A DNA stretch of 64,000 nucleotides from Paracoccus onubensis (GTDB lineage Bacteria > Pseudomonadota > Alphaproteobacteria > Rhodobacterales > Rhodobacteraceae): assembly GCF_003591515.1 (NCBI RefSeq), contig NZ_QZCG01000001.1, positions 1-64,000 on the forward strand, in the 5' to 3' direction. The notes under the pieces were generated by a model, which saw only the letters and a list, made by a program, of their open reading frames with translations, was not told the origin of the DNA and made no database searches. Position 1 is the first letter of the stretch. Each line of letters opens with the position of its first letter. Shown piece after piece: positions 16,468-25,393 of this stretch. A program made the position numbers and the translations under genes.

Positions 16468-17856
16468 ATGAACCTCATGAAAGCCTCTGCGGCCGTCTTG
16501 CTCGCAATGCTTCCCGCCGCTGTGCAGGCTCAGGAAGCCGCGCCCGATCTGAGCGCCGGCGATACGGCATTTGTCGCCACCTGCGCTCTGATCGTCATGC
16601 TGATGATGCTGCCGGGGCTTGGACTTTTTTATGCCGGAATGACGCGCAGCAAGAATGTGCTGTCCGTATTGACCCAGATATTCGCTACGATCGCATTGGT
16701 TTGTGTGCTGTGGATCGTCTTTGGCTATTCGCTTGCCTTTGACACCGACACCTCGTTGAACCCGGTGATAGGCGGTACGGCCAAGCTGTTTCTGGCGGCA
16801 GTGACTCAGAACGATATGGTGGGTACAATCCCCGAATATCTTTACATCCTGTTCATGATGATGTTCGCGGCCATCACACCGGCGATCATTGTCGGCGCTT
16901 TCGCCGAACGGATGAAATTTTCGGCCGTTCTGATCTTCATGGCTCTCTGGCTGACGATTAACTACGTTCCCATGGCCCATATGGCATGGGGTGGCGGATG
17001 GGTGTTCGATATTGGCGTCCAGGATTTCGCGGGCGGCAATGTGGTGCATCTGAACGCCGGCATGGCGGCCCTTGTCTGCGCATTGATCATCGGCCCGCGC
17101 AAGGGTTACGGCACAGCGATGATGGCGCCTCACAACATGACGATGACCTATGCCGGCGGCGCGATGCTATGGGTCGGCTGGCTTGCCTTTTGCGGCGGTT
17201 GCGCATTGGCGGCGAATGGCTACAGCACGCTGATCATGCTGAATACGATGCTGGGTGGCGCAGGTGGCGCGCTTGGATGGATGGCGGTCGAATGGGTTCA
17301 CCGCAGGAAGCCAAGCACTTTCGGCCTGCTGTCCGGCTGTATCAGCGGATTGGTGGCCATCACGCCGGCCTGTGGTTTCGTCGGCCCCGCGGGTGCCGTC
17401 GCCGTCGGCTTGCTGGCCGCGCCGGTCTGTGTCTATGCGGTTGAAAGCGTCAAGCATCGTTTCGGCTATGACGATTCCTTCGATGTCTTTGGCGTGCATG
17501 GTGTCGCCGCGGTGGTCGGAGGCGTCCTGACCGTGATTTTCGCCGCCCCCGGCCTTGGCGGTCTCGGCTATCCCGAGGGTCGCGGCATGATGACCCAGAT
17601 GGTGCCGCAGGTGCTGATCATGGGCTTCAGTATCCTGTTTTCACTGATGACGACATGGGTCGCGCTGAAGATTGCCGATGCGCTGGTCGGTTTGCGTGTC
17701 AGCGAAGATGACGAACTCGAAGGTCTGGATACGGCTACCCACGGAGAGGTCGGTTACCGGCTGGGCGATGGCGTCTATGCGGGTGCGGCTGTTCAGCCTT
17801 TGACTGATGATCATAGCCGCGTGACGACTTCCTCGGTGGTTACGCAGACCGTCTGA
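16468..17856 (+). CDS. amt: Ammonium transporter, Amt family
   Basis: This 462-residue protein has an N-terminal signal peptide (cleavage after VQA) and 11 expected membrane helices. Family marks are GLFYAGMTRSKN near residue 51, AFAERMKFSAV near 147 and the twin-His pore residues in the NVVHLNAGMAAL and FGVHGVAAVVGG segments. It conducts ammonium/ammonia across the inner membrane. AAGGA lies 9 bases before the ATG. No glnK gene is next to it, which is unusual because glnK-amtB pairing is common. A strong hairpin follows at 17880-17904. Confidence 0.93.
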   Translation: MNLMKASAAVLLAMLPAAVQAQEAAPDLSAGDTAFVATCALIVMLMMLPGLGLFYAGMTRSKNVLSVLTQIFATIALVCVLWIVFGYSLAFDTDTSLNPVIGGTAKLFLAAVTQNDMVGTIPEYLYILFMMMFAAITPAIIVGAFAERMKFSAVLIFMALWLTINYVPMAHMAWGGGWVFDIGVQDFAGGNVVHLNAGMAALVCALIIGPRKGYGTAMMAPHNMTMTYAGGAMLWVGWLAFCGGCALAANGYSTLIMLNTMLGGAGGALGWMAVEWVHRRKPSTFGLLSGCISGLVAITPACGFVGPAGAVAVGLLAAPVCVYAVESVKHRFGYDDSFDVFGVHGVAAVVGGVLTVIFAAPGLGGLGYPEGRGMMTQMVPQVLIMGFSILFSLMTTWVALKIADALVGLRVSEDDELEGLDTATHGEVGYRLGDGVYAGAAVQPLTDDHSRVTTSSVVTQTV

Positions 17857-17879
17857 TCCGGGTTGCAGACAGAGAGGCA

Positions 17880-17904
17880 GGGCCGGGCGGTTACCGTCCG
17901 GCCC
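17880..17904 (+). terminator. Strong GC hairpin after amt
   Basis: An 11-bp stem (GGGCCGGGCGG at 17880-17890, CCGTCCGGCCC at 17894-17904, one G-U pair) closes a TTA loop. It starts about 24 bp after the amt stop. Only a short T-rich tail follows, so it may be an intrinsic terminator of moderate strength. Confidence 0.6.
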
Positions 17905-18160
17905 TTCGGTATTCATAAGGCTTTTTCCGACCTTGCAGGCTGAACGCGGATCTGCCGCGGGGCCTGATCTTTCTTGCGGATATCGTGCCGGTTTTCGATA
18001 TCTCGCACCGCCGGGATTTCCACCTGCCCGACGCCACGCAGGCATGATCCGGGTCATCCTGAAAAATCGCATCCACTGTTTTTCTGACGCGCCATAGGAA
18101 AAACTTCTCTCCGTGTCGTGATCTTTAGAATGGTCAGTCCCGGATCGATGGACAATAATA

Positions 18161-18177
18161 ACGACCAATTTAGTCGT
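18161..18177. promoter_or_regulatory. Inverted repeat upstream of the ssu-like operon
   Basis: ACGAC (18161-18165) and GTCGT (18173-18177) flank CAATTTA in an AT-rich stretch 42 bp before the permease start. It is a candidate operator for sulfur-responsive control. No regulator gene adjoins it. Confidence 0.35.
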
Positions 18178-18218
18178 GATATATTTCACTCGAATAAACC
18201 CCATTGAAAGGAGAAGCG

Positions 18219-19064
18219 ATGACCATCGAATTGCTGAACCGGGAAGCCCTGAAGCCTGCCGTTCAGGAGCATATTCCGCGCCCGGCAGCAACGGAAGCGC
18301 AGCTTCAACTGTTATCCTGGGCCGCGCCGGTGGCGATTCTGCTGGCGTGGGAAGTGGCAAGCCGGGCGGGGCTGATCGCACCGCAGGTATTGCCCGCCCC
18401 CAGTTCTGTCGCTGGAACCGCGTGGCGGCTGACCGTATCGGGCGATCTTTTCAAGCATCTGGGGGCCAGCCTTCTGCGCGCGGCCATCGGGTTTGCAATC
18501 GGGGGCGCGATCGGCTTTGCGCTGGGGGTTCTTGTCGGCTTCTCACGCGTGGCCGAGGCGTCGCTTGACAGATCCATCCAGATGATCCGGGCGATTCCGT
18601 TTCTGGCGCTGCTGCCTCTGGTAATCGTCTGGTTCGGAGTGGACGAAAGCGGCAAGATCTTCCTTGTCTCGCTGGCAGTGCTGTTTCCCATCTATATCAA
18701 TACCGTGCTGGGCATACGGCAGGTGGATCCAAAACTGCTGGAACTTGGCCGCGTGACCGGGCTTTCCCGGATGAAAACCATCCGCAAGATCATCCTGCCG
18801 GGCGCGATGCCGTCGATTCTGACCGGTGTGCGCTATGCGCTGGCAACCGCGTGGCTGGCGCTGGTCGTCGCGGAAACGGTGGCGACAACAAGCGGCATCG
18901 GCTTTCTGGCCATGGACGCGCGGGAGTTTCTGCAAACCGACGTCATCGTTCTGGCCATTCTGATCTATGCGGTGATCGGCATCAGTGCCGACGGGCTGGC
19001 CCGGTTTCTGGAGCGGAAGCTGCTTGCCTGGCATCCCAATTATGCGAAAGAGGGCCGAAAATGA
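18219..19064 (+). CDS. Sulfonate/nitrate/taurine-type ABC transporter permease (SsuC-like)
   Basis: This is a 281-residue inner-membrane permease of the SsuC/TauC family with about six hydrophobic segments. The EAA loop is LSRMKTIRKIILPGAMPSILTG near residue 185, and a GFLAMDAREFLQTD segment typical of SsuC/TauC follows near 230. The start at 18219 has AAAGGAGAAG upstream. It overlaps the ATPase gene by 4 bp. With the next two genes it forms an importer for an organosulfur compound, judged from the downstream oxygenases. Confidence 0.9.
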   Translation: MTIELLNREALKPAVQEHIPRPAATEAQLQLLSWAAPVAILLAWEVASRAGLIAPQVLPAPSSVAGTAWRLTVSGDLFKHLGASLLRAAIGFAIGGAIGFALGVLVGFSRVAEASLDRSIQMIRAIPFLALLPLVIVWFGVDESGKIFLVSLAVLFPIYINTVLGIRQVDPKLLELGRVTGLSRMKTIRKIILPGAMPSILTGVRYALATAWLALVVAETVATTSGIGFLAMDAREFLQTDVIVLAILIYAVIGISADGLARFLERKLLAWHPNYAKEGRK

Positions 19065-19753
19065 CTACCGACACCGCTGTGATCGTCCGCAACCTGCGCC
19101 GCAGCTATGGCGAGCGTGTGGTGATCGACGGATTGGATCTGACGATCCGCAAAGGCGAGTTCGTGGCGCTTCTGGGCGAAAGCGGCTGCGGGAAAACGAC
19201 ATTGCTTCGCGCCCTGGCGGGCCTTGATCCCGTGAATGGCGGGCAAATCGACGGGCCGAAGCAGCCGGCGGTCGTTTTTCAGGAACACAGGCTGCTGCCC
19301 TGGGCCAGCCTGTGGGAGAATGTCACGCTTGGGGTGGATACCGCACAGGGCCGCAAACAGGCCGAGGCTGCGCTGGGCGAGGTGGGTCTTGCGGGCCGCG
19401 AAGAGGATTGGCCGCGCAACCTGTCGGGCGGTCAGGCGCAGCGGGTGGCGCTGGCCCGCGCTTTGGTGCGGGAGCCGCAGTTGATGCTGCTGGACGAACC
19501 CTTCGCCGCCTTGGACGCACTGACCCGGATCAAGATGCATGTCCTGATCCGCGAACTGGTCGCCCGGCACAGGCCCGGGGTGTTGCTGGTCACGCATGAC
19601 GTGGATGAGGCCATCGCGATCGCCGACCGGATTCTTGTCATGCGGAACGGCGGTATCGCGGCCAGCTATCTGACCGCGGATATTGCTCCGCCGAAGCTGC
19701 GTGAAACATTGCTGCAGGAACTTGGCGTCGAAAGCGATAGCCGTGCGGCCTGA
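19061..19753 (+). CDS. Sulfonate/nitrate/taurine-type ABC transporter ATP-binding protein (SsuB-like)
   Basis: The ATPase has 230 residues. Walker A is GESGCGKTT near residue 42, the Q-loop includes VVFQEHRLLPW near 70, the signature is LSGGQAQRVALARAL near 122, Walker B is LMLLDEPFAALD near 145, and VTHDVDEA follows. The EHRLLPW stretch is characteristic of the SsuB/TauB/NrtD group. It powers the SsuC-like permease, whose stop codon it overlaps. Confidence 0.92.
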   Translation: MTTDTAVIVRNLRRSYGERVVIDGLDLTIRKGEFVALLGESGCGKTTLLRALAGLDPVNGGQIDGPKQPAVVFQEHRLLPWASLWENVTLGVDTAQGRKQAEAALGEVGLAGREEDWPRNLSGGQAQRVALARALVREPQLMLLDEPFAALDALTRIKMHVLIRELVARHRPGVLLVTHDVDEAIAIADRILVMRNGGIAASYLTADIAPPKLRETLLQELGVESDSRAA

Positions 19754-19833
19754 TTTGAACCGGATTCATTGAATAATTGCAGGACGCCCCCGGGGCGTTT
19801 GCCTGCAGTTCGCCAAAACTCAAGGAGACTGAC

Positions 19834-20817
19834 ATGGCCTTCACCCTGAACCGCCGTCACCTGATCGGGGCCGGTGCTGCGCTTGGCGCGGCCTCGGTCC
19901 TGCCCGGCTTATCCCTTGCCCGCGCCACCGACACGGTCCGGGTGGGCTGGGGCAAGGGCAGCATCACCCAGATTTCCCTTCAACGGGGCGAGTTCGAGAA
20001 GAACCTGAAGGACAAGGGGATCAAAGTGGAATGGGTCGGCCCCTTTCCAAACCACGCCCCATCCCTGCAGGCCGTAGTCGGCGGCAGTGCCGATTTTGGC
20101 TTCTGGGGATCCACCACGCCCGCGCTTGCCGCGATCATCGCGGGTTCGCCGCTGGTTTTCACCCAATTCCTGGTTTACGGGCCGCGTTCGACCGCGATCA
20201 TCGTGAAAAAGGACAGCGGCATCGACAATGTTCAGGATCTGGCGGGCAAGCGCATTGCCGTCAATCGCTCGGGGCTGGGCGAATTCCTTGCGGTCGCGGC
20301 ACTGGAGCAGAACAACGTTCCGCGCGACAGCGTCGAGTTCGTCTATCTGAACCCGCCGGATGCCGCGCCTGCTTTTGGGCAGGGAAAGGTTGACGCCTGG
20401 TCGATGTGGTCGCCCGGCGTCGATATCGCGCGGGATAAATTCGACGCCAAGGATATCTTCTTTGAAGGAACCGATCTCGATTACCTGATCGACTATTCGT
20501 CGCTCGTGTCGCTGCGCAGCTTTGCCGAGGAGAATGGCGAACTGGTCCGCGAAGTCATCGATGCCTTCAAGATCGAAGGCGATTGGATGTCCGAGAACCC
20601 CGAGGAATCCGAAAAGATGATCCAGAAAGAGGCGGGCTATAACGACGCCGTGCGCGATCACCTTGCCGCGCTGAAGCGTCGCAATGTCTTTTACGAAGCC
20701 GACGACCCGGCCTTTCTGAGCGATTTCCAACGCGCCGCGGATTGGCTGGTCGAGCGTAAAATTCTGCCGCAACCGATTTCCGTCGCCGATCATGTCGTGC
20801 GCGTTCCAGGAGTGTGA
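19834..20817 (+). CDS. Sulfonate-type ABC transporter substrate-binding protein (SsuA-like)
   Basis: The 327-residue periplasmic protein begins with a signal of Tat-like character (NRRHLIGAGAALGAASVLPG, cleavage after ARA). Its fold is that of the SsuA/NMT1-type binding proteins, with VRVGWGKGSITQISLQRGEFE at the mature N-terminus and GSADFGFWGSTTPALAAI near residue 90. AAGGAGA precedes the start at 19834. The gene order ssuC-ssuB-ssuA-monooxygenase suggests the ligand is a sulfonate, sulfone or other organosulfur compound. DszB desulfinase shares this fold, but the leader peptide favours a binding protein. Confidence 0.88.
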   Translation: MAFTLNRRHLIGAGAALGAASVLPGLSLARATDTVRVGWGKGSITQISLQRGEFEKNLKDKGIKVEWVGPFPNHAPSLQAVVGGSADFGFWGSTTPALAAIIAGSPLVFTQFLVYGPRSTAIIVKKDSGIDNVQDLAGKRIAVNRSGLGEFLAVAALEQNNVPRDSVEFVYLNPPDAAPAFGQGKVDAWSMWSPGVDIARDKFDAKDIFFEGTDLDYLIDYSSLVSLRSFAEENGELVREVIDAFKIEGDWMSENPEESEKMIQKEAGYNDAVRDHLAALKRRNVFYEADDPAFLSDFQRAADWLVERKILPQPISVADHVVRVPGV

Positions 20818-20820
20818 ACC

Positions 20821-22176
20821 ATGAAAAAACATGTCCGACTGGGCGTAAACGTGCTGGCCTCGGGCAGGCATGACGCCGCATGGAAGAAACTGCCCGATGC
20901 GGCGCAGCTTTCCACCGATATCGACACATTCGCCCGCATCGCAAAGATCGCCGAGCGGGGCAGGATCGATGCGCTGTTCCTTGCGGATGGCCCCGGCGGG
21001 CTGGTCGAGGAAAGCTTCACCCGCCCCTGGCGCGCGCTGGATCCGGTGGCGCTGCTTTCGGCGCTTAGTCAGCAGACACAGTCTATCGGGCTGGTCGCGA
21101 CCACATCAACCATTTTCGGCCATCCCTATGTGGTTGCGCGTCAGATCGCTTCACTCGATCATGTCTCCAGAGGGCGGGCGGCCTGGAACATCATCACCAG
21201 CCAGACGCCCGTGGCGCTCGCGGCTTATGGGATAGACAAGGGCTTCGGTCAGGATGAGCGCTATATCCGCGCCGATGAATTCGCGCAGATCGTCACCGGC
21301 CTCTGGTCCTCGCTTCCGCAAGAGGCGATCCTGTGCGATGCCGACCGCAATATCTTTGTTGATGTGGACCGAACGCGGCCCATCGATGTGCAGGGGCGGC
21401 ACTTCCGCAGCCGCGGCAGCCTGTCGGCGCCGGTGGGGCCGCAGGGGCGGCCGGTCATTTTTCAGGCCGGGCAATCCGAAGACAGCAAAGCCTTCGGGGC
21501 AAAATGGGCCGACGCCCTGTTCACCGGGCAGCGGACCATCGACGGCGCGCAGAAATTCTATGGCGATGTCAAGGCGCTGGCGCGGGCAAACGGCCGCGAT
21601 CCATCGCAGCTTCTGGTGATGCCCGGGCTGTTTCCGATCCTTGGCGGCACCGAGGAAGAGGCGCTTCGCCGCAAGGATGATCTTGATGCGGGGCTGGATA
21701 TCGCCTTTCTGCATAGTGAACTTGCGCGTCACTTCGCGCTGGATCCCGATGATCTTCCGCTGGACCGGGTTCTGCCTTTCCACCTGATCGATACGCGCGA
21801 ACCGCATGTCCCCATCGCGTCGCGCTGGCCGCGCAAGCAGATCCTGTCCGAAGCCCGCCCTGCCAACTGGACGGCGCGGCAGGCAGCATTGTCGAACATT
21901 ATCGGCGGGCACCGAATGATCGTCGGCACGCCCGAGCAGGTGGCCGAAAATATTCTGCATTGGATCGACAATGGCGCGGCGGACGGGTTCAATCTGAACA
22001 TAGATATCCAGACCTCGGGCCTTGAAGACCTTGTGGACGGGCTGATTCCCGTGCTGCAGCGCGCGGGCCGCTTCCGCACCGAATATGAAGGGCAGACCCT
22101 GCGGGATCACCTTGGCCTTGCGCCATTTGTCGACCAGCGCGACCTGCCCCCCATCCGCGTCAGAACGGAGGTCTGA
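20821..22176 (+). CDS. NtaA/SnaA/DszA-family FMN-dependent monooxygenase
   Basis: This 451-residue bacterial-luciferase-like (LLM class) oxygenase has the length of NtaA and DszA (about 453). Family features are LGVNVLASGRHDAAWK at the N-terminus, FLADGPGG near residue 58, GLVATTSTIFGHPYVVARQIASLDHVSRGRAAWNIITS from about 90 and FQAGQSEDSKAFGAKWADALFTG near 220. It would use FMNH2 supplied by a separate reductase to oxidise an organosulfur substrate, cleaving C-S or C-N bonds. It starts 3 bp after the binding protein gene. No dedicated flavin reductase gene is adjacent. Confidence 0.85.
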   Translation: MKKHVRLGVNVLASGRHDAAWKKLPDAAQLSTDIDTFARIAKIAERGRIDALFLADGPGGLVEESFTRPWRALDPVALLSALSQQTQSIGLVATTSTIFGHPYVVARQIASLDHVSRGRAAWNIITSQTPVALAAYGIDKGFGQDERYIRADEFAQIVTGLWSSLPQEAILCDADRNIFVDVDRTRPIDVQGRHFRSRGSLSAPVGPQGRPVIFQAGQSEDSKAFGAKWADALFTGQRTIDGAQKFYGDVKALARANGRDPSQLLVMPGLFPILGGTEEEALRRKDDLDAGLDIAFLHSELARHFALDPDDLPLDRVLPFHLIDTREPHVPIASRWPRKQILSEARPANWTARQAALSNIIGGHRMIVGTPEQVAENILHWIDNGAADGFNLNIDIQTSGLEDLVDGLIPVLQRAGRFRTEYEGQTLRDHLGLAPFVDQRDLPPIRVRTEV

Positions 22177-22177
22177 G

Positions 22178-23422
22178 ATGCTGCGCGAAACCTTCCCCCG
22201 AACCGAGGCCGTGCCTGCCTCTGTGCCTGACTGGTCATCGGTGACCCATCATCTGGGATTCGCACCGGTCTTTGACCGCTTCGCCGCAGGCGCGGCAGAG
22301 CGCGATACCGGTCGTCATCTGATCTTCGACGAAACGAAAGAGCTGAAACGTCTGGGCTTCGGCGCTTTGCGGATCGATCTGGAGGACCGCGCTTCCCTGA
22401 CGCTGCCCGAATTTTTCCCTGTCGTGCGCGATCTCGCGGCGGCCGATCCGAATATCGCCCATGTGTTCCGCAATCACTTCTTTGCCGTCGAAACCCATCG
22501 CCGGACCCCTCGCGCGCGGTTTTCCAACCGGGTTCTGGGACTGGCTCGCGAAGGTGCGATGTTCGGTGTGGCCTTTAACGAGGTCAGCAAGAATCCGGCA
22601 GGAGGCGTGAACTATCTTCCATCTGCCGGGCTTGAACCGGATGGCGACGGTTTCCGCATTTCGGGCACCAAGATCTATTCGACCGGCAATATCTATGCCG
22701 ATTTCCTGTTCGCATCGGCGGTCGATGCCGATGGCGAGGCCCGGCAATTCTTCATTCCAACCAGTGCGGAAGGTGTGCTGCTGGAAGATGACTGGGATGG
22801 TTTCGGCCAGAAGCTGACCGGGTCGGGCAAGACGGTGTTCGACCGGGTCCGGGTCGACAGCTCTGATCTTTACGACCTTTCGCAGCGTGGCCCCGATGAA
22901 CCGTTTCTTTACGGCTATACGTTCCATCAGATCTATCTGACCACGATCATCTCGGGGATCGTCGACCGTATCCTGCGTGACGCGGTGGACCTGATCCGGG
23001 CCCGCAAGCGGAATTTCTATCATGCGCTGCACGACCATCCTTCGGAAGAGCCCGAATTGCAGTCCGTCGTCGGCCGGATCGCGGCATACCGGGCGGCCAT
23101 CGGTGCAGTAACCGAGCGTGCCGCCGCTGCGTTGGACCGCGCATGGGCAGGGGCCGAGGGGCCGGATGCCGGGGAGCTGTCGATATCCGCCTCGATCGCC
23201 GCTGCCGAAGCCAAGGTCGTCACCGATGAGACCGCGGCGGTGCTGGCCAGCCTGCTGATCGATGTGTCCAGCGGAAGCGGAGTCAGCGCTTCACGCGCGC
23301 TGGACCGGCACTGGCGCAATATCAAGGTCATCTCGGCGCATAATCCGCGTGTCTATAAAGAGCGTATTCTCGGAGACCATTACCTGAACGGCACGGCACC
23401 CCCGACCGGGGCCTTCTTCTGA
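22178..23422 (+). CDS. Acyl-CoA-dehydrogenase-like flavin monooxygenase (DszC/SfnC-like)
   Basis: The 414-residue protein has the acyl-CoA dehydrogenase fold and matches the length of DszC (417). Features are FRNHFFAVETHRR near residue 92, GVAFNEVSKNPAGG near 128, ISGTKIYSTGNIYADFLF near 160 and the C-terminal RALDRHWRNIKVISAHNP segment, which resembles DszC/SfnC rather than true dehydrogenases. Such proteins use reduced flavin to oxygenate sulfur atoms. It starts 1 bp after the NtaA/DszA-like gene and is very likely co-translated with it. Confidence 0.82.
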   Translation: MLRETFPRTEAVPASVPDWSSVTHHLGFAPVFDRFAAGAAERDTGRHLIFDETKELKRLGFGALRIDLEDRASLTLPEFFPVVRDLAAADPNIAHVFRNHFFAVETHRRTPRARFSNRVLGLAREGAMFGVAFNEVSKNPAGGVNYLPSAGLEPDGDGFRISGTKIYSTGNIYADFLFASAVDADGEARQFFIPTSAEGVLLEDDWDGFGQKLTGSGKTVFDRVRVDSSDLYDLSQRGPDEPFLYGYTFHQIYLTTIISGIVDRILRDAVDLIRARKRNFYHALHDHPSEEPELQSVVGRIAAYRAAIGAVTERAAAALDRAWAGAEGPDAGELSISASIAAAEAKVVTDETAAVLASLLIDVSSGSGVSASRALDRHWRNIKVISAHNPRVYKERILGDHYLNGTAPPTGAFF

Positions 23423-23443
23423 GAAATTGCAGATCGCATGATG

Positions 23444-23479
23444 CCCCTCGCTGCAGCATCACCTTGCCGGGGCGAGGGG
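23444..23479 (+). terminator. Hairpin after the DszC-like gene
   Basis: CCCCTCGC (23444-23451) and GCGAGGGG (23472-23479) form an 8-bp stem with a 20-base loop, 22 bp past the stop. It may terminate or attenuate the operon before the rhodanese gene. No T-run is present. Confidence 0.4.
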
Positions 23480-23599
23480 ATCGGATTTGCACCGCCCATC
23501 CGCACGCGGTAAGCACTTGTGCCGATATGCCTTTCGTCATTCGCCGGATCGCCCCGGCGGATGAGGTTTCCGTAACTCCAGCCAGATCACGAGCCGTTC

Positions 23600-25201
23600 A
23601 TGACCAGAACAATCACTCCCGAAGCCCTGCGTTCCCATTGGTTGAACAACCGCGAGATCGCTCTGATCGATGTCCGGGAGGAATATCCCTATTCGCGGGG
23701 CCATGCTTTTTTCGCCCTTTCCGTTCCTCTGAGCGAAATCGAAACCCGGTTGCCTGCCTTGATTCCGCGTCTCGCGGCGCCGGTCGCGGTCATCGACAAT
23801 GGCGAAGGTTACGCGGAACCCGCCGCCGCGCGGATCGAGGCCCTGGGATATGAGGATGTCGCCATAGTCGACGGCGGGTTGGCCGCTTATGCTGAGCTGG
23901 GCGAGATATATATCGACGTGAACGTGCCGTCCAAAGCCTTTGGCGAGCTGGTCGAAACCATCCGGCACACGCCATCGCTTCCCGCCGAAGAGGTCAAACG
24001 CATTCTCGAAACCGAAAAGGATATCGTCGTCCTGGATGTCCGGCGGTTCGAGGAGTTCAATACCATGTCGATTCCCGGCGGACAGAGCGCGCCGGGCGGG
24101 GAACTGGTCTATCGGGTGAATGATCTGGTCGCGTCGGATGATACCACGGTGATCGTCAACTGCGCGGGACGGACGCGATCGATTATCGGGACCCAAAGTC
24201 TGATCAATTCCGGATTGAAGAACCCTGTATATGCATTGCGCAATGGCACGATCGGCTGGACCCTGGCCGGGCAGGAGCTTGCGCATGGCCGGACGGAACG
24301 TGCCCGCGCCCCGTCGGCGGCCGGACATGACGTGGCCCGGCGGCAGGCCCGGCAATGGGCGGCGCATGTCGGCGTTCCCGAAATCCCGGCGGCGACGCTT
24401 CTGTCCTATCGGGCCGAGGCGGAAAGCCGCACGCTTTATCAGTTCGATGTCCGCACCCCGGAAGAATATGCCGAAGGCCATCCGGCCGGGTTTGCGTCGG
24501 CGCCGGGCGGGCAGCTTGTGCAGGCGACGGATGAATGGGTCGGCGTGCGTGGCGCGCGTATCGTGCTTTACGATTCCGATGGGGTCCGCGCGCGCATGAC
24601 CGCAAGCTGGTTGCATCAGATGGGTTGGGACGTATCGGTTCTGGCGGAAGGCGAAACCCCACCCGCCACCGATGACAGGCCGGTTGTGCCGGATTGGTCG
24701 CCTGTCCTGGCGGCGGGGGATCTTGTGACCGCCGACACGGATCTGACGGATGCGGTTTTTGCCGATCTGGCGCGATATGCGGTTTATTCGCGCGGTCATG
24801 TTCCCGGAGCCTGGTACATCTCGGGTAATGAACTGGCACGGGATCTGGCGCGGCTGCCGGGGACGGGGCCGATTATCCTGACCTCGCCGGATGGAAACAA
24901 GGCCGCCGCCAATCTGGCGGCCGCCCGCGCGGTCACGTCGCGCCCCGTACGGGTTCTGAAAGGTGGAACCGCTGCGTGGAAAGCGCAGGGGTATCCGTTC
25001 GAGACCGAAGCCCGGCATGCCTCGGATCCCATCGATGCCTATACGCGCCCCTATGAGGGAACCGATAGTCCCAAAGAGAATATGCGGGCCTATATCGAGT
25101 GGGAATTACAGCTGAACGCCCAGATGGCGAATGATGGCGGAATTTCGCGCTTCCGCGTGGTGCGAGGCGAGCCGTCCGATCAGGGCGGGATTGCCGGATA
25201 A
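23600..25201 (+). CDS. Four-domain rhodanese (sulfurtransferase) with one catalytic cysteine
   Basis: The 533-residue protein has four rhodanese-like domains at roughly residues 1-110, 120-240, 265-370 and 380-490. Only domain 2 keeps the active-site loop (NCAGRTRS, Cys188). The equivalent loops are DNGEGYA in domain 1, DSDGVRA in domain 3 and SPDGNKA in domain 4, all without Cys. No signal peptide is seen, so it is cytoplasmic. Rhodaneses transfer sulfane sulfur, for example from thiosulfate to cyanide or a thiol. Its place just after the organosulfur operon suggests a role in handling released sulfur. Confidence 0.87.
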   Translation: MTRTITPEALRSHWLNNREIALIDVREEYPYSRGHAFFALSVPLSEIETRLPALIPRLAAPVAVIDNGEGYAEPAAARIEALGYEDVAIVDGGLAAYAELGEIYIDVNVPSKAFGELVETIRHTPSLPAEEVKRILETEKDIVVLDVRRFEEFNTMSIPGGQSAPGGELVYRVNDLVASDDTTVIVNCAGRTRSIIGTQSLINSGLKNPVYALRNGTIGWTLAGQELAHGRTERARAPSAAGHDVARRQARQWAAHVGVPEIPAATLLSYRAEAESRTLYQFDVRTPEEYAEGHPAGFASAPGGQLVQATDEWVGVRGARIVLYDSDGVRARMTASWLHQMGWDVSVLAEGETPPATDDRPVVPDWSPVLAAGDLVTADTDLTDAVFADLARYAVYSRGHVPGAWYISGNELARDLARLPGTGPIILTSPDGNKAAANLAAARAVTSRPVRVLKGGTAAWKAQGYPFETEARHASDPIDAYTRPYEGTDSPKENMRAYIEWELQLNAQMANDGGISRFRVVRGEPSDQGGIAG

Positions 25202-25393
25202 GCTTTGACGGATCGCACCCTCTGCTGCCTGTTGGCGACATTCCGCAAGGCGATGACGTAAGGTGAGCGGCGTATGGTTGAAATTGCATTTCCTGTGTAG
25301 GGGTCATAATGCAGATCGTGGAACTCGATCTTGCCATGCCTCCTCACAGGTTGTTGGCGCTTGTGCAAAAGCCGGCAGCCGGAAAGCGTCGCC

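Larger units (their letters stand above)
17857..18218. other. Intergenic region between amt and the organosulfur operon
   Basis: These 362 bp hold the amt terminator hairpin at 17880-17904 and, close to the next operon, an AT-rich promoter-like stretch with an inverted repeat at 18161-18177. I see no convincing gene in between. Confidence 0.6.

Noticed and set aside
19834..20817. Could the SsuA-like protein be a DszB-type desulfinase completing a DszABC set?
   Set aside because: It has an export signal and follows the permease and ATPase genes, so a periplasmic binding protein is the better reading.
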